Made by a program: the position numbers and the translations under genes
Assembly: GCA_949299935.1 (NCBI GenBank)
Contig: CASGCE010000016.1
Coordinates: 62,001-126,000, forward strand
Length of the DNA stretch: 64,000 nt
Direction of reading: 5' to 3'
From: an uncultured bacterium
Lineage (GTDB): Bacteria > Cyanobacteriota > Vampirovibrionia > Gastranaerophilales > Gastranaerophilaceae
Shown here: in pieces, positions 8,096-17,115 of the stretch
Layout of the letters: every line of letters starts with the position of its first letter
How positions within the stretch are numbered: position 1 is the stretch's first letter
The notes under the pieces: model-generated
Seen by the model: the letters and a program-made list of their open reading frames with translations, nothing else
Databases searched by the model: none
Told to the model about the DNA's origin: nothing

Positions 8096-9028
8096 ATGAA
8101 AGTAGTTGTTTTAGGACAAGGAGAAATGATGGCAAACCTGATTGAAGGAGTAAAAGACTCCGGGTTTGAACTTTCAGCAGTATTCAGATATGAAAGGACT
8201 TTAATAAGCAGTTTTAAACTATTTTTCTACGATTTTTTTAAAAGTTCACCGGCAGTAACCATGATCAAAGAGCGAAAAATCAAAGAAATAAAGTGTAAAT
8301 CAGCCAATTCGGAGGAATTTAAACGTCAAATTATACAACTAAATGCGGATATAATACTTGTAGGCACGTGGCACGAAAAACTGAAAAAAGAAATAATAGA
8401 TTTACCGACAATAGCAACAATAAACGTACACCCGTCACTTTTACCCAAATACAGAGGCCCTAATCCCTATATTCAGACAATATTACACGGGGAAAAACAA
8501 TCCGGTGTAACTGTTCACATAATGACAGAGGAATATGATAAAGGTCCGATACTTGCACAGCAAAAAGTTGATATATTACCCTGTGATACCGCTAAAGAAT
8601 TAAAAGAAAAGACCGTCTTTCAAGCCAGAATTTTAATATGCGAAGTTTTAAAAAGACTCAACGCAGGCATAATTATGCCCACAACACAAAATGAGTCTGA
8701 AGCAAGCTATTATCCTAACATTTCAGGCAATGAAAAGATGTTGGATTTTAAAAACCAAACCTCTGAACAAATTACAAACACAATACGCGCATTATACCCT
8801 TATTTGCCCTGCTATATAACCTATGGCAATAAATATTTTATTGTAAATCCGTATAAAACAAGAATTTTGGACAAAACGGGTAACGCTGGGCAAATTTTGG
8901 CGAAATGTGCGAAAACACGTTCACTTACCATTTGTGCAAGCGACGGAAAAGCAATTAAAATGAGTGATTTAACACTTTACAAATTTCCTTTACTCACTAA
9001 CTTTTTTATTAAATATTTTGTAAAATAA
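8096..9028 (+). CDS. Formyltransferase-family protein (Fmt paralogue)
   Basis: A 310-residue member of the methionyl-tRNA/GAR formyltransferase fold, preceded by a good GGGAGAGG site. The catalytic Asn and His lie in NVHPSLLPKYRGPNP and the Asp in EEYDKGPI, so the N10-formyl-THF reaction centre looks intact. A C-terminal domain resembling the Fmt/ArnA barrel follows (about 205-300). The orthodox fmt, next to def, is at 33.5 kb, so this is a second enzyme whose acceptor is unknown: a nucleotide-sugar amine, another tRNA or a metabolite are possible. Confidence 0.75.
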   Translation: MKVVVLGQGEMMANLIEGVKDSGFELSAVFRYERTLISSFKLFFYDFFKSSPAVTMIKERKIKEIKCKSANSEEFKRQIIQLNADIILVGTWHEKLKKEIIDLPTIATINVHPSLLPKYRGPNPYIQTILHGEKQSGVTVHIMTEEYDKGPILAQQKVDILPCDTAKELKEKTVFQARILICEVLKRLNAGIIMPTTQNESEASYYPNISGNEKMLDFKNQTSEQITNTIRALYPYLPCYITYGNKYFIVNPYKTRILDKTGNAGQILAKCAKTRSLTICASDGKAIKMSDLTLYKFPLLTNFFIKYFVK

Positions 9029-9029
9029 C

Positions 9030-9806
9030 TTACAAAATCATATCATCCTTAATCTTCCAGTTATTGCGAAGTATGTATGAAAAACAATAATAACCGGTGC
9101 CGTTTTCAGAACAATCCGCATCGACCTCTTCGCTTGTCTTATCGTTACCAGCAGGAAGCAGCAATCTGTTATTAAAAACAAAGACAAAAATATCTCTGCC
9201 AATTACATTAGGTCCCTCATCACCGTTTACGTCAACATGAATAACCAGCCCGGGTGCATTGATATTTACTCCGAAATGAGTAACAATGTCTGATGCTGCG
9301 GCACCATCCATATTAACATATACATTATCAAATGTTCTGAAAACTATAATATTACCCCCAATACCTTTAGTTCCCTCATCCCACAATGCAATATTGCCGT
9401 TAAGCATCTTTGTAACACCCTCTTTATGCCAACAACCTGCTTCATCAAAACAGTCTTTCTGTATACGAAGATTAGGTTTCAAATAATAGTTATACCAATC
9501 AATCATACTTTGGGTATTGCCATCAGAAAAATTCACGTAAGAATACCCTAAATTATCCGCAACTGTCCGTTGAATAGCCTGCTGCAAAGTGGAATAAGTT
9601 TTCTTCAACTTTGCGATAGAAACCGCACGTCTGTAGTCTTTTATTAAAGTAGGTATAGTCATAGCAGCTACAATGCCGATTATACCCAAGGTAATCAAAA
9701 CCTCCGCAAGTGTGAAACCTTTACAAAAATGCTTAGCACTCGGGAAAAAGTTCTTAACGCAAAGTATAATAGCCTTAAAAATATTACTAGTACAAAATTT
9801 GAACAT
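9030..9806 (-). CDS. Prepilin-like protein with type IV N-terminal motif
   Basis: Type IV pilin/pseudopilin-like protein of 258 residues. A long leader (about 30 residues) ends in KG before FTLAEVLITLGIIGIVAA, with the Glu5 expected after PilD-type cleavage. The ectodomain holds paired cysteines and the stretch DVNGDEGPNVIGRDIF that recurs in all five prepilins of this window. The ATG at 9806 lies 20 bases inside the upstream yjbQ gene. No pilus assembly genes are adjacent. Function (adhesion, pilus minor subunit, secretion) is unknown. Confidence 0.8.
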   Translation of the reverse strand: MFKFCTSNIFKAIILCVKNFFPSAKHFCKGFTLAEVLITLGIIGIVAAMTIPTLIKDYRRAVSIAKLKKTYSTLQQAIQRTVADNLGYSYVNFSDGNTQSMIDWYNYYLKPNLRIQKDCFDEAGCWHKEGVTKMLNGNIALWDEGTKGIGGNIIVFRTFDNVYVNMDGAAASDIVTHFGVNINAPGLVIHVDVNGDEGPNVIGRDIFVFVFNNRLLLPAGNDKTSEEVDADCSENGTGYYCFSYILRNNWKIKDDMIL

Positions 9807-10203
9807 GAACCGTTCTCGTCCTCGCCTTATTATCAAAATCAACCAACACAATTTGCTGCCACTGTCCCAATTGTAAAGCACCCTGCAGCAAAGGTACCAT
9901 AGTAGAATTACCAACGATAGAAGCTCTTACATGTGCATAACCGTTTCCGTCATGCCAAGTTTCATCGTGGTGATAATCCTTATCAACCGGTGCAAATTTA
10001 TCTAATGCCTCCGGCAAATCCACAAGCAATCCCGGTTCATATTCAATATTAGTTATAGAAACTGTACTTCCCGCCACATAAACATATACAACCGCATTTT
10101 GCAGGGAATGCCTGTACACAAGATTTTTGACATCATTTGTTATATCAACAATGTCGGTATTCCCTTTTGTATGAACAGTGAATTTCTCGCATATTATCGT
10201 CAT
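9787..10203 (-). CDS. YjbQ/UPF0047 family protein
   Basis: A 138-residue protein of the YjbQ family, annotated in other bacteria as a secondary thiamine-phosphate synthase. The C-terminal signature GNGYAHVRASIVGNSTMVP with LGQWQQIVLVDFD is complete, and HHDETWHDGNGYAH carries the conserved histidines. The start overlaps the stop of the amidohydrolase-like gene (ATGA), so the two are coupled. The true cellular role of this family is poorly defined. Confidence 0.88.
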   Translation of the reverse strand: MTIICEKFTVHTKGNTDIVDITNDVKNLVYRHSLQNAVVYVYVAGSTVSITNIEYEPGLLVDLPEALDKFAPVDKDYHHDETWHDGNGYAHVRASIVGNSTMVPLLQGALQLGQWQQIVLVDFDNKARTRTVHVQILY

Positions 10204-11513
10204 AAATTGAACCTTAACTCTCCACGCTTGACAATTTTTCTGCCCTTTGAATACGTTGAATATGGCATAGGCTTGTTAACAATTGCCCTGTAATCTTCGC
10301 CCTCATCTAGTTTAAATACATTAAAATCAGCATCTTTGCCTATCTCAACAGAGCCTGTAATATGATCCAGTCTCAAAATTTTAGCAGGATAAATAGTCAA
10401 ATATTTCAAAAGCTCAATTAAGTCTAACTGATTTTCACCGTTGCATTCTACTGCAAGCTTCAGCAAGCTGAAGTCATTATTCTTTACGAAACTCTGTGTC
10501 GAAAATCCGAAATTCCTGCCAAAATATTTTAAAACAGTTGAAAAATCAAGTTTTTTATTGCAAATCTCATCACTATATCTCGGCTGATAAACAAATTTCA
10601 CACCGGTATTGGCAAGTTCTTGAAGCTGCTCGTCGGATAAATAATTAGCATTAGCAGCAATAACTTTTTTGGTTAACACTTTAAGGGCATCCAGATACTG
10701 AACGGGATTTTCAATACGTTTGTACGGAGTAATTTTTCTCAGTCCCATAAACTTATGCAACAAATCAATATCCGAAAAGCCGTGCTCAAGCCATTCCATT
10801 TCATCCTGAGATTCTGCAAAGCGTGTCATCAAAAGCATGTTGTGCTTACGACAGTATTTAGAAAATAATTCCCACAATTTTTTATGCACACTGGGAATAG
10901 AATGCAGCATTATACCAATGTGGGTATTTTCACCCTTATGGAATACATAATTCTCAACTTTTTCACGCAGCTCCTTAAATTTTTTCTTACTTTTATTTGA
11001 GCTGTCTGCAAAAACCTCAAAAAACATATAATTCTTAATCGGAGCTTTATTTATAATTTCAAAGTATTTGTCTTCCTTTGACACCTGCGCAATACACGTT
11101 GTACCGGCTATAACGGAACGCTCAAGCCCTGCTTTAAAAGATTGAATTTTTTCGTGCCTGTCCAGAACAAAATATTCAGACAAAATATTCGCCCATTTCA
11201 AACAGTAATTATCTTGCTTAACACCTGCAAATGTATATTTTTTTGCAATAGTTTGAAAAAACTTTTTTAAGCGATTTTTCAATCCGCGCGGCTTTGTTAT
11301 GCCAAGATTAGTATATTGATACTGGGTAAACATATCAATGAAACCCGGGGTTACAACCGAATTCCCCAAATCCTTAACATATTTTTCATCAAATTCACAA
11401 GCATTTTGATTAGGAATAATCTCAACAAATTTTCCCTCATCAACGACGAGTGCCATATCCTCCAGAATATCACCCGTAGAAGTTATTATCCATTTTGATT
11501 TATAACACTTCAT
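10200..11513 (-). CDS. Amidohydrolase-like protein lacking metal ligands
   Basis: A 437-residue protein with the layout of the ATZ/TRZ amidohydrolases: N-terminal beta-sandwich, TPGFID entry to a TIM barrel, and a C-terminal ITGSVEIGKDADFNVF sandwich return. Yet each place where metal ligands are expected is altered: H-x-H after GFID is FTQ (62-64), the next His site reads LMTRFAES (228-235), the His of the AHCxHLSDEE-like segment is Asn in ANANYLSDEQ (287-296), and the metal Asp region reads GFSTQS (336-341). It is probably a pseudoenzyme. The start has GAGGG upstream, and a clear promoter precedes it. Coupled to yjbQ. Confidence 0.75.
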   Translation of the reverse strand: MKCYKSKWIITSTGDILEDMALVVDEGKFVEIIPNQNACEFDEKYVKDLGNSVVTPGFIDMFTQYQYTNLGITKPRGLKNRLKKFFQTIAKKYTFAGVKQDNYCLKWANILSEYFVLDRHEKIQSFKAGLERSVIAGTTCIAQVSKEDKYFEIINKAPIKNYMFFEVFADSSNKSKKKFKELREKVENYVFHKGENTHIGIMLHSIPSVHKKLWELFSKYCRKHNMLLMTRFAESQDEMEWLEHGFSDIDLLHKFMGLRKITPYKRIENPVQYLDALKVLTKKVIAANANYLSDEQLQELANTGVKFVYQPRYSDEICNKKLDFSTVLKYFGRNFGFSTQSFVKNNDFSLLKLAVECNGENQLDLIELLKYLTIYPAKILRLDHITGSVEIGKDADFNVFKLDEGEDYRAIVNKPMPYSTYSKGRKIVKRGELRFNL

Positions 11514-11532
11514 GCTGCAACCCTCGACTTTT

Positions 11533-11561
11533 AGAATAGCAAATTTCCACCAAAAAAGCAA
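11533..11561 (-). promoter_or_regulatory. Promoter of the amidohydrolase-like/yjbQ/prepilin run
   Basis: On the minus strand TTGCTT (11561-11556), a 17-base spacer and TATTCT (11538-11533) lie 20 bases before the ATG at 11513. The short leader carries a GAGGG ribosome site. Confidence 0.6.
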
Positions 11562-11606
11562 GTGAAAAAACACCCTAAAATATGACCGCTAATAATCCGA
11601 TATAAT

Positions 11607-12914
11607 TTAGGAATACATTTTTTCATCCCAATATACCAGCTCAAGATGACCGATAATTATTGTATCACCATTGTTAATCCCGAGTTTTTTAAGCTCCTCA
11701 AACACACCCATACCGGTTAAAATGTTTTGAAACCTTATAATTTGCTCAATGTTTTTTGCATCTGTAACCGAAGCAAGCCTGTTAATTTTGCCACCAAGAA
11801 CAATATAAGTATCTTTTGCAGCCTTATAAACTTCAAATGCACTGTCATCATTGTTGTATGCGGCAGAATCCTCCTCCACAACAATATCTGACACATTGTG
11901 TTCAATCTCATCTACCTTTACGGACATAAAATCAACCAACCTGTTAACGTTTTCTCCCGTTACGGCTGATATCCAAAAGACCTCTTTAAACTTATCTTCA
12001 CCATATAATAATCTGTAACGCTCAATCATAGCTTTGAGATTACTAATAGCACCTGAGCCAGCAGCATCAATTTTGTTAAATACAACGATTTGATAAAGAT
12101 TTGCGAGTCTGTCGGAATGTTTTTTAAGCTCCAAATTAATAATATCATAGTTTTTCAAAGGATCATCCGCCGTAATATCAACAATATGAACAAGAAATCT
12201 GCATCTTTCAATATGCTGTAAAAATTCGTGACCTAAACCAACACCTTCAGAAGCACCCTCAATTAATCCCGGAATATCGGCCACTACAAAACCGCCGCCC
12301 AAAGTTTTTTTAACTACACCCAAGTTTGGAACTAAAGTTGTAAAAGGATAATCGGCAATTTTAGGTTTAGCGGAAGAAATTCTACTGATTAAAGTAGACT
12401 TACCCGCATTCGGCATACCAAGCAGCCCTACATCCGCAATAAGCTTAAGCACTAATTCTAATTCACGTTCTATACCCGGTTCACCCGGTTCGCAAAACTG
12501 CGGAGCTCGTTTTTGCGCAGTCGCAAACCTTGCGTTACCTCTGCCGCCGCGGCCGCCCTTTGCTACAAGAACTTTTTGCTCGTGCTCCGTCAAATCAGCA
12601 ATTGCGTTTCCTGTTTTTAAGTCTTTGACAACGGTACCGAGCGGAACTTTTATAACCAAATCTTTAGCGCCACGCCCGTGCATGTTCTTAATCCCGCCAT
12701 TTTCACCATTTTCAGCCTTGAAAACTGATTTATATTTAAAATCCATCAATGTAGACATATTTTCGTCAGCAATCAAATAGACATCACCGCCCGAACCGCC
12801 ATCACCTCCAGCAGGACCGCCTTTGTCCACATATTTTTCTCTGCGCCACGCTACCATTCCGTTACCGCCGCGACCTGAAACTACCTTTATACGAGTTTTG
12901 TCTAAAAATTGCAT
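11607..12914 (-). CDS. obgE: GTPase Obg/CgtA
   Basis: Ribosome-associated GTPase of 435 residues. The glycine-rich Obg domain (1-158, with KGGPAGGDGGSGGDV and GGRGGRGN) precedes a G domain with GMPNAGKST (166-174), DIPGLIEGAS and VFNKIDA. The C-terminal domain ending INNGDTIIIGHLELVYWDE is an OCT-type extension. GAGG precedes the ATG. No rplU-rpmA lies beside it, unlike in many genomes. Confidence 0.95.
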   Translation of the reverse strand: MQFLDKTRIKVVSGRGGNGMVAWRREKYVDKGGPAGGDGGSGGDVYLIADENMSTLMDFKYKSVFKAENGENGGIKNMHGRGAKDLVIKVPLGTVVKDLKTGNAIADLTEHEQKVLVAKGGRGGRGNARFATAQKRAPQFCEPGEPGIERELELVLKLIADVGLLGMPNAGKSTLISRISSAKPKIADYPFTTLVPNLGVVKKTLGGGFVVADIPGLIEGASEGVGLGHEFLQHIERCRFLVHIVDITADDPLKNYDIINLELKKHSDRLANLYQIVVFNKIDAAGSGAISNLKAMIERYRLLYGEDKFKEVFWISAVTGENVNRLVDFMSVKVDEIEHNVSDIVVEEDSAAYNNDDSAFEVYKAAKDTYIVLGGKINRLASVTDAKNIEQIIRFQNILTGMGVFEELKKLGINNGDTIIIGHLELVYWDEKMYS

Positions 12915-12938
12915 TTAAATCCTCTTTTGTATTACAAT
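12909..12938 (+). promoter_or_regulatory. Leaderless-type promoter of tsaD
   Basis: TTGCAT (12909-12914), an 18-base spacer, TACAAT (12933-12938), then six bases and the ATG at 12945. It overlaps the first codons of the divergent obgE. No Shine-Dalgarno is present. Confidence 0.6.
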
Positions 12939-12944
12939 ATTACT

Positions 12945-13985
12945 ATGAAAATGATAAAAAATACATTATTTACCAAAACACCGGTTCTGATAGGACCGCA
13001 AAGCGGGTATGACAATTATATTATGGCAATTGAGTCGAGTTGTGATGAAACTGCTTGCGCAATCGTAAAAAACGGACGTCAGGTCATATCAAACGTTGTT
13101 GCTTCACAAATTAAAACACATGAAAAATACGGCGGAGTAATCCCGGAGATAGCAGCCAGAGAACATTTAGAGGCAATAAACGCGGTTATAGAAGAAGCAT
13201 TTAAACAGGCAAATATGAATCCCGAACAGATAAGCGCCTTCGCAGGAACCGTAGGTCCCGGACTTGTAGGGTGCCTTTTGGTCGGATTAAATGCTGCAAA
13301 GACACTTGCCCTGGTTTATGACAAGGTATTTATCGGTGTAAATCATTTGAATGCACATTTATGCGCAAATTACATTGACACTGATTTGAAACCTCCATAC
13401 ATAGCACTGTTAATAAGCGGAGGGCATACACAAATAATCGACGTAAAATCATACTCTGAACAGACAATAATAGGTGAAACTATAGACGATGCGGTTGGTG
13501 AAGCCTATGACAAGGTGGCAAGGCTAATCGGACTACCTTATCCCGGCGGTCCTGTTTTGGACAAACTGGCTAATGAGGGAAATCCTTTTGCATTCCAACT
13601 TCCGGAGGCAAAAGTTGACGGATATAACTTTAGCTTTAGCGGGTTAAAAACTGCCGTCTTGAGATTAGTAAAGTCTTTTGATGGCGACACCTTACCCGTG
13701 AACGATATCTGCGCCAGTTTCCAACAATGCGTTTCCTCAACTTTGTATAAAAAAGTCAAAAAAGCACTCGAAAAAAGCGGCTACAAGCAGGTGGTAATCG
13801 CCGGCGGCGTTGCTGCAAATTCCGAAATCAGAAAAAAGATTTTCTCTCTGGAAAACAACGGCTATAAGGTGAATGCACCTCTTATGAAGTACTGCACCGA
13901 CAACGCCGCAATGGTTGCCTCTTGCGCCTATTTTAACACTAATACCTTTGATGATGTTAATATGGAAGTGTTCTCAAGAGCCTAA
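12945..13985 (+). CDS. tsaD: tRNA threonylcarbamoyladenosine biosynthesis protein TsaD
   Basis: Catalytic subunit that transfers threonylcarbamoyl to A37 of ANN-decoding tRNAs. From the ATG at 12945 it has 346 residues with AIESSCDETACAIV, the metal-binding NHLNAHLCANY, LLISGGHTQI, GEAYDKVARLIGLPYPGGP, FSFSGLKTA and DNAAMVAS. It carries about 26 residues more at the N terminus than most TsaD proteins (which begin at the AIESSCDET strand); the promoter position supports this longer start rather than the internal ATG at 13023. Confidence 0.92.
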   Translation: MKMIKNTLFTKTPVLIGPQSGYDNYIMAIESSCDETACAIVKNGRQVISNVVASQIKTHEKYGGVIPEIAAREHLEAINAVIEEAFKQANMNPEQISAFAGTVGPGLVGCLLVGLNAAKTLALVYDKVFIGVNHLNAHLCANYIDTDLKPPYIALLISGGHTQIIDVKSYSEQTIIGETIDDAVGEAYDKVARLIGLPYPGGPVLDKLANEGNPFAFQLPEAKVDGYNFSFSGLKTAVLRLVKSFDGDTLPVNDICASFQQCVSSTLYKKVKKALEKSGYKQVVIAGGVAANSEIRKKIFSLENNGYKVNAPLMKYCTDNAAMVASCAYFNTNTFDDVNMEVFSRA

Positions 13986-13986
13986 T

Positions 13987-14313
13987 CTATGAATTAAAAT
14001 CCAAAAGCTTTGCAACATTTTTTAATACCTCCTCAACTGGAGTATTTACTGAATTTAATGTTCCTGTGTGCTTTAGGGTACGCTTTGAACCAGATAACAT
14101 CTTTTGAAAAAATTCTATACCTACACCACTTTTTGAACCGGCTTTTCTTATTGGATTGATTAAAACTTTCATGTTATTCGCCCTGGCTGAATTAATTATA
14201 GTTTTAAAGTATTGTGAGTTGTATATTTCACTTTTTTGGGCTTTGGTGAACTTAGCGGAAACTTTAACATTTCTTCCGATAAATATATTTCCTAATTTTG
14301 CAACTGCTAACAT
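13987..14313 (-). CDS. Small protein of unknown function
   Basis: A 108-residue, basic, mostly helical protein, starting MLAVAKLGNIFIGRN, with AAAAGGAA eleven bases upstream. I do not recognise a family. The sequence has no membrane segment or signal peptide. It ends one base from tsaD (convergent) and lies downstream of the ATP-grasp gene at 14352 on the same strand. A TATAAT-like stretch just before (about 14331-14337) suggests its own promoter. An in-frame ATG six codons upstream is an alternative start. Confidence 0.6.
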   Translation of the reverse strand: MLAVAKLGNIFIGRNVKVSAKFTKAQKSEIYNSQYFKTIINSARANNMKVLINPIRKAGSKSGVGIEFFQKMLSGSKRTLKHTGTLNSVNTPVEEVLKNVAKLLDFNS

Positions 14314-14351
14314 AGTAAATTCCTTTTCCATTATATATAAGTACAAACATA

Positions 14352-15326
14352 CTAATTCTTGCTATTTAAAATAAACTCATTTACAAATGTTAACAAATTA
14401 TCAGCAATAATCTTTTCAAAATTAATACCAAATGCGTTATTTATTTCTCTTATGAAGTAACAAGGACTGGTAACATTAATCTCTAAAATTTTACTTTCCA
14501 CAACATCCAAACCTGCCATATATATACCACGCTTATTAAGCTCACGTGCAAGTACTTTAAAATTTTCTTTTTCGACAGAGGTGAGGATATCTTTTTTAAT
14601 ATTCTCATCCCTGTGCTCATTAAATTTAAAATCATTATTACCGGGTAATTTTCTTACGCAATATTCAAAAACAGTGTCTTTGAATATAAGTACTCTTTTA
14701 TCGCCATTTCGGGCTTGAGGGAGATACTTTTGAACCATTACCATATTAGTACCGTTATTTGTCATGGAATTAATAATTACGGAGGTATTCTTGTCGCCGG
14801 CTTTAAGAAACATTACCCCCGCACCAAAACATTTATTTAAGGGCTTTAATATAATCTCATTATTTTCGCGTAAAAACTCTATAATCTCAGCTTTAGAAGC
14901 AGTAACAATATTTTTCGGCATTAAATCTTTAAACAGTACAGCATGCAATTTTTCGTTAAAATCACGAATAGCTTTTGTATCATTCAAAATAACAGTCTTA
15001 TTTCGGTCAACAAAATCAAAAATATAAGTCGCATTTATGTAATCCAAATCAACAGGCGGATCCGGTCTGAACATTACAAGCTGAAAATCTTCAATTTTGA
15101 ACGCATACTCTTTGCTCTTATCATAAAATATATTCCCGTCCGCTTCGTAAGTCACATAACCACAAGCGTATGCAATACCCGATTTCAAAGATAACTTATC
15201 AATAGTTGTGATAAAAACTTCATTTTTGCGTAATAAAAATTCTTTTATCAACCAAAAATTGGTAACCAAATCATTGAACTCAAAGTACTTAAGCTCAACT
15301 CTGTCAATAACGAACAAAATATTCAT
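14352..15326 (-). CDS. gshB: Glutathione synthetase-like ATP-grasp protein
   Basis: A 324-residue protein aligned along its length with prokaryotic GshB: FRPDPPVDLDYINATYI, NDTKAIRDFNEKLHA, KPLNKCFGAGV in the ATP-grasp loop, QKYLPQARNGDKRVLI and the terminal GLDVVESKILEINVTSPC. GshB joins gamma-glutamylcysteine with glycine. No gshA is beside it, and several positions are divergent, so it may make another dipeptide or amide. GAGGT precedes the ATG closely. It is downstream of an MBL hydrolase on the same strand. Confidence 0.72.
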   Translation of the reverse strand: MNILFVIDRVELKYFEFNDLVTNFWLIKEFLLRKNEVFITTIDKLSLKSGIAYACGYVTYEADGNIFYDKSKEYAFKIEDFQLVMFRPDPPVDLDYINATYIFDFVDRNKTVILNDTKAIRDFNEKLHAVLFKDLMPKNIVTASKAEIIEFLRENNEIILKPLNKCFGAGVMFLKAGDKNTSVIINSMTNNGTNMVMVQKYLPQARNGDKRVLIFKDTVFEYCVRKLPGNNDFKFNEHRDENIKKDILTSVEKENFKVLARELNKRGIYMAGLDVVESKILEINVTSPCYFIREINNAFGINFEKIIADNLLTFVNEFILNSKN

Positions 15327-15342
15327 AATACCTCACTTAATA

Positions 15343-16005
15343 CTATATCTTTTCAGGATCTAAAACACCGACCGAGGTATTATTCAAATTAACCAGTTTG
15401 ATAAACCGCTCCACATCAGCCTCAATTTCGGGGAAAGTACCGTAATGCATCGGGATAACAGTCTTGACACCAAGCCATTTCGCAGCAATCACTGCGTGTT
15501 CAACATCCATGGTATAATTTCCGCCGATAGGAAGCATTGCAATCTGAGGTGCATAAAGCTCTTTAACAATTTTCATTTCGGAACTTAAACAAGTATCACC
15601 GGCATGATAAATTCTTACACCATCAACATCCAAGAAAATACTTGCGGGACAACCGCCGTAACGTCCATCAGGCAACGAGCTTGAATGAAATGCAGGCAAA
15701 AATATTGCACGTCCCCAACTATACTGAAGCCAACCGCCAAGCGATACCGATTTAACCTTTGCGCCCTGTTCCTTGCAATAAGCAGCAAGCTCAGGAACTG
15801 CTGTAATTTCTATATCCAAATCCTTTGATATTTCTATTGCTTGACCTAAATGGTCACCATGCGCATGCGTCAGCAAAATGTCTTTTAAAGGCTCTTTTTT
15901 CCAATCGTATTTTGGATTTTGCTTAACCATTGGGTCAATAATAACAGCGTTTTCGCCGCTAGTAATCTGAAAAGCACTGTGTCCGATATACTTAATATCA
16001 ACCAT
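15343..16005 (-). CDS. UPF0173-type metallo-beta-lactamase-fold hydrolase
   Basis: A 220-residue metal-dependent hydrolase of the UPF0173/YtkL group. MVDIKYIGHSAFQI and LLTHAHGDHLGQAIEI give the HxHxDH zinc motif; YHAGDTCLSSEM and PMHYGTFPEI provide the later Asp and His ligands. Substrate unknown for the family. AAGGAG lies eight bases before the ATG. It faces ribD divergently. Confidence 0.9.
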   Translation of the reverse strand: MVDIKYIGHSAFQITSGENAVIIDPMVKQNPKYDWKKEPLKDILLTHAHGDHLGQAIEISKDLDIEITAVPELAAYCKEQGAKVKSVSLGGWLQYSWGRAIFLPAFHSSSLPDGRYGGCPASIFLDVDGVRIYHAGDTCLSSEMKIVKELYAPQIAMLPIGGNYTMDVEHAVIAAKWLGVKTVIPMHYGTFPEIEADVERFIKLVNLNNTSVGVLDPEKI

Positions 16006-16051
16006 AATAAATACTCCTTTACATTTTCTTTAAATTTAACATACTTTACAG

Positions 16052-16057
16052 TAAAAT
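16052..16057 (+). promoter_or_regulatory. -10 box of ribD, leaderless type
   Basis: TAAAAT ends six bases before the ribD ATG at 16064 and no ribosome site intervenes. The -35 region is poor (AT-rich). Confidence 0.5.
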
Positions 16058-16063
16058 ACAAAT

Positions 16064-17098
16064 ATGCAACAAAAGTATATGCAAAAATGTATAGAACTTG
16101 CAAAACAAGCTGAAGGCAAAACCTCACCGAATCCGCTTGTAGGATGTGTCATAACAGATGAATTTGACCAAATAATAGCAACGGGTTATCATAAGAAGTA
16201 CGGTGACAACCACGCAGAACGCGACGCACTTCTTAAAATCAATACCGGTGACGGCGATACTTTATACGTAAATCTTGAGCCCTGCTCTCATTATGGCAAA
16301 ACTCCACCCTGCACGGACTTAATCATTGAAAAAGGAATAAAACACGTTGTAATAGGAATGTGTGATCCTAATCCTTTGGTGAATGGTATCGCACAATTAA
16401 GAAAAGCAGGAATAGACGTGACTGTTGGAGTTTTAGAAGATGAATGCAAAAAACTTAATGAAGTTTTTATAAAAAATGTTACTGAACAAAAAACTTTTAT
16501 CGCAATAAAAACTGCAGCTACACTTGACGGAAAAATTGCAACCTCAAACGGTTCGTCAAAATGGATAACGTCACCAAAAGCTCGACAACACGTATATGAA
16601 ATTCGCAACCGCTACGATGCTATCATGACAAGTTCAAACACGATTGTCGCAGATAATCCTCAAATGTTTCACTCCAGAAAAATTATTCTTGACCGCAAAC
16701 TAAAAACCAGCTTAAATTCCGATATATACAAGCAGGGTGAAATCTTTATATTTAATGAACTTAAAGATGGCGTCAATAATAACCTTAATTTTGTTAAAAC
16801 ACCGGTAAAAGATGGAAAAATCAGTTTAGAGTTTGTTTTCAACAAACTTTATGAACTTGGAATAATGAGCGTGCTGATAGAATGCGGAAGTAAACTCAAC
16901 GGAAAAGCCCTCAAATACGCCGATAAAATTTACCATTTTATTGCACCTAAAATTACCGGCGATAACAGTGCAAAATCCTGTTTTGATTACAGAAAAATCA
17001 ACAAAATCTCTGAGTGCGTAAATTTTAAGATAGAAAATGTTGAATTTTATACTCCGGATATTTTATTAATCTATTATCCAATAGATAAAACTTCCTAA
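16064..17098 (+). CDS. ribD: Bifunctional riboflavin deaminase/reductase RibD
   Basis: Second and third steps of riboflavin synthesis. The N-terminal deaminase domain (1-140) has HAERDAL and the zinc ligands in PCSHYGKTPPCTDLI; the C-terminal reductase domain begins at IKTAATLDGKIATSNGSSKW and ends with the GSKLNGKAL region. 344 residues, near the usual length. Other rib genes are not adjacent. Confidence 0.93.
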   Translation: MQQKYMQKCIELAKQAEGKTSPNPLVGCVITDEFDQIIATGYHKKYGDNHAERDALLKINTGDGDTLYVNLEPCSHYGKTPPCTDLIIEKGIKHVVIGMCDPNPLVNGIAQLRKAGIDVTVGVLEDECKKLNEVFIKNVTEQKTFIAIKTAATLDGKIATSNGSSKWITSPKARQHVYEIRNRYDAIMTSSNTIVADNPQMFHSRKIILDRKLKTSLNSDIYKQGEIFIFNELKDGVNNNLNFVKTPVKDGKISLEFVFNKLYELGIMSVLIECGSKLNGKALKYADKIYHFIAPKITGDNSAKSCFDYRKINKISECVNFKIENVEFYTPDILLIYYPIDKTS

Positions 17099-17103
17099 AA
17101 CGC

Positions 17104-17109
17104 TATAAT
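17104..17109 (+). promoter_or_regulatory. -10 box of the MEMO-like gene, leaderless type
   Basis: TATAAT ends exactly six bases before the ATG at 17116, in the 17-base gap after ribD; no Shine-Dalgarno is seen. Confidence 0.55.
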
Positions 17110-17115
17110 AAATTT

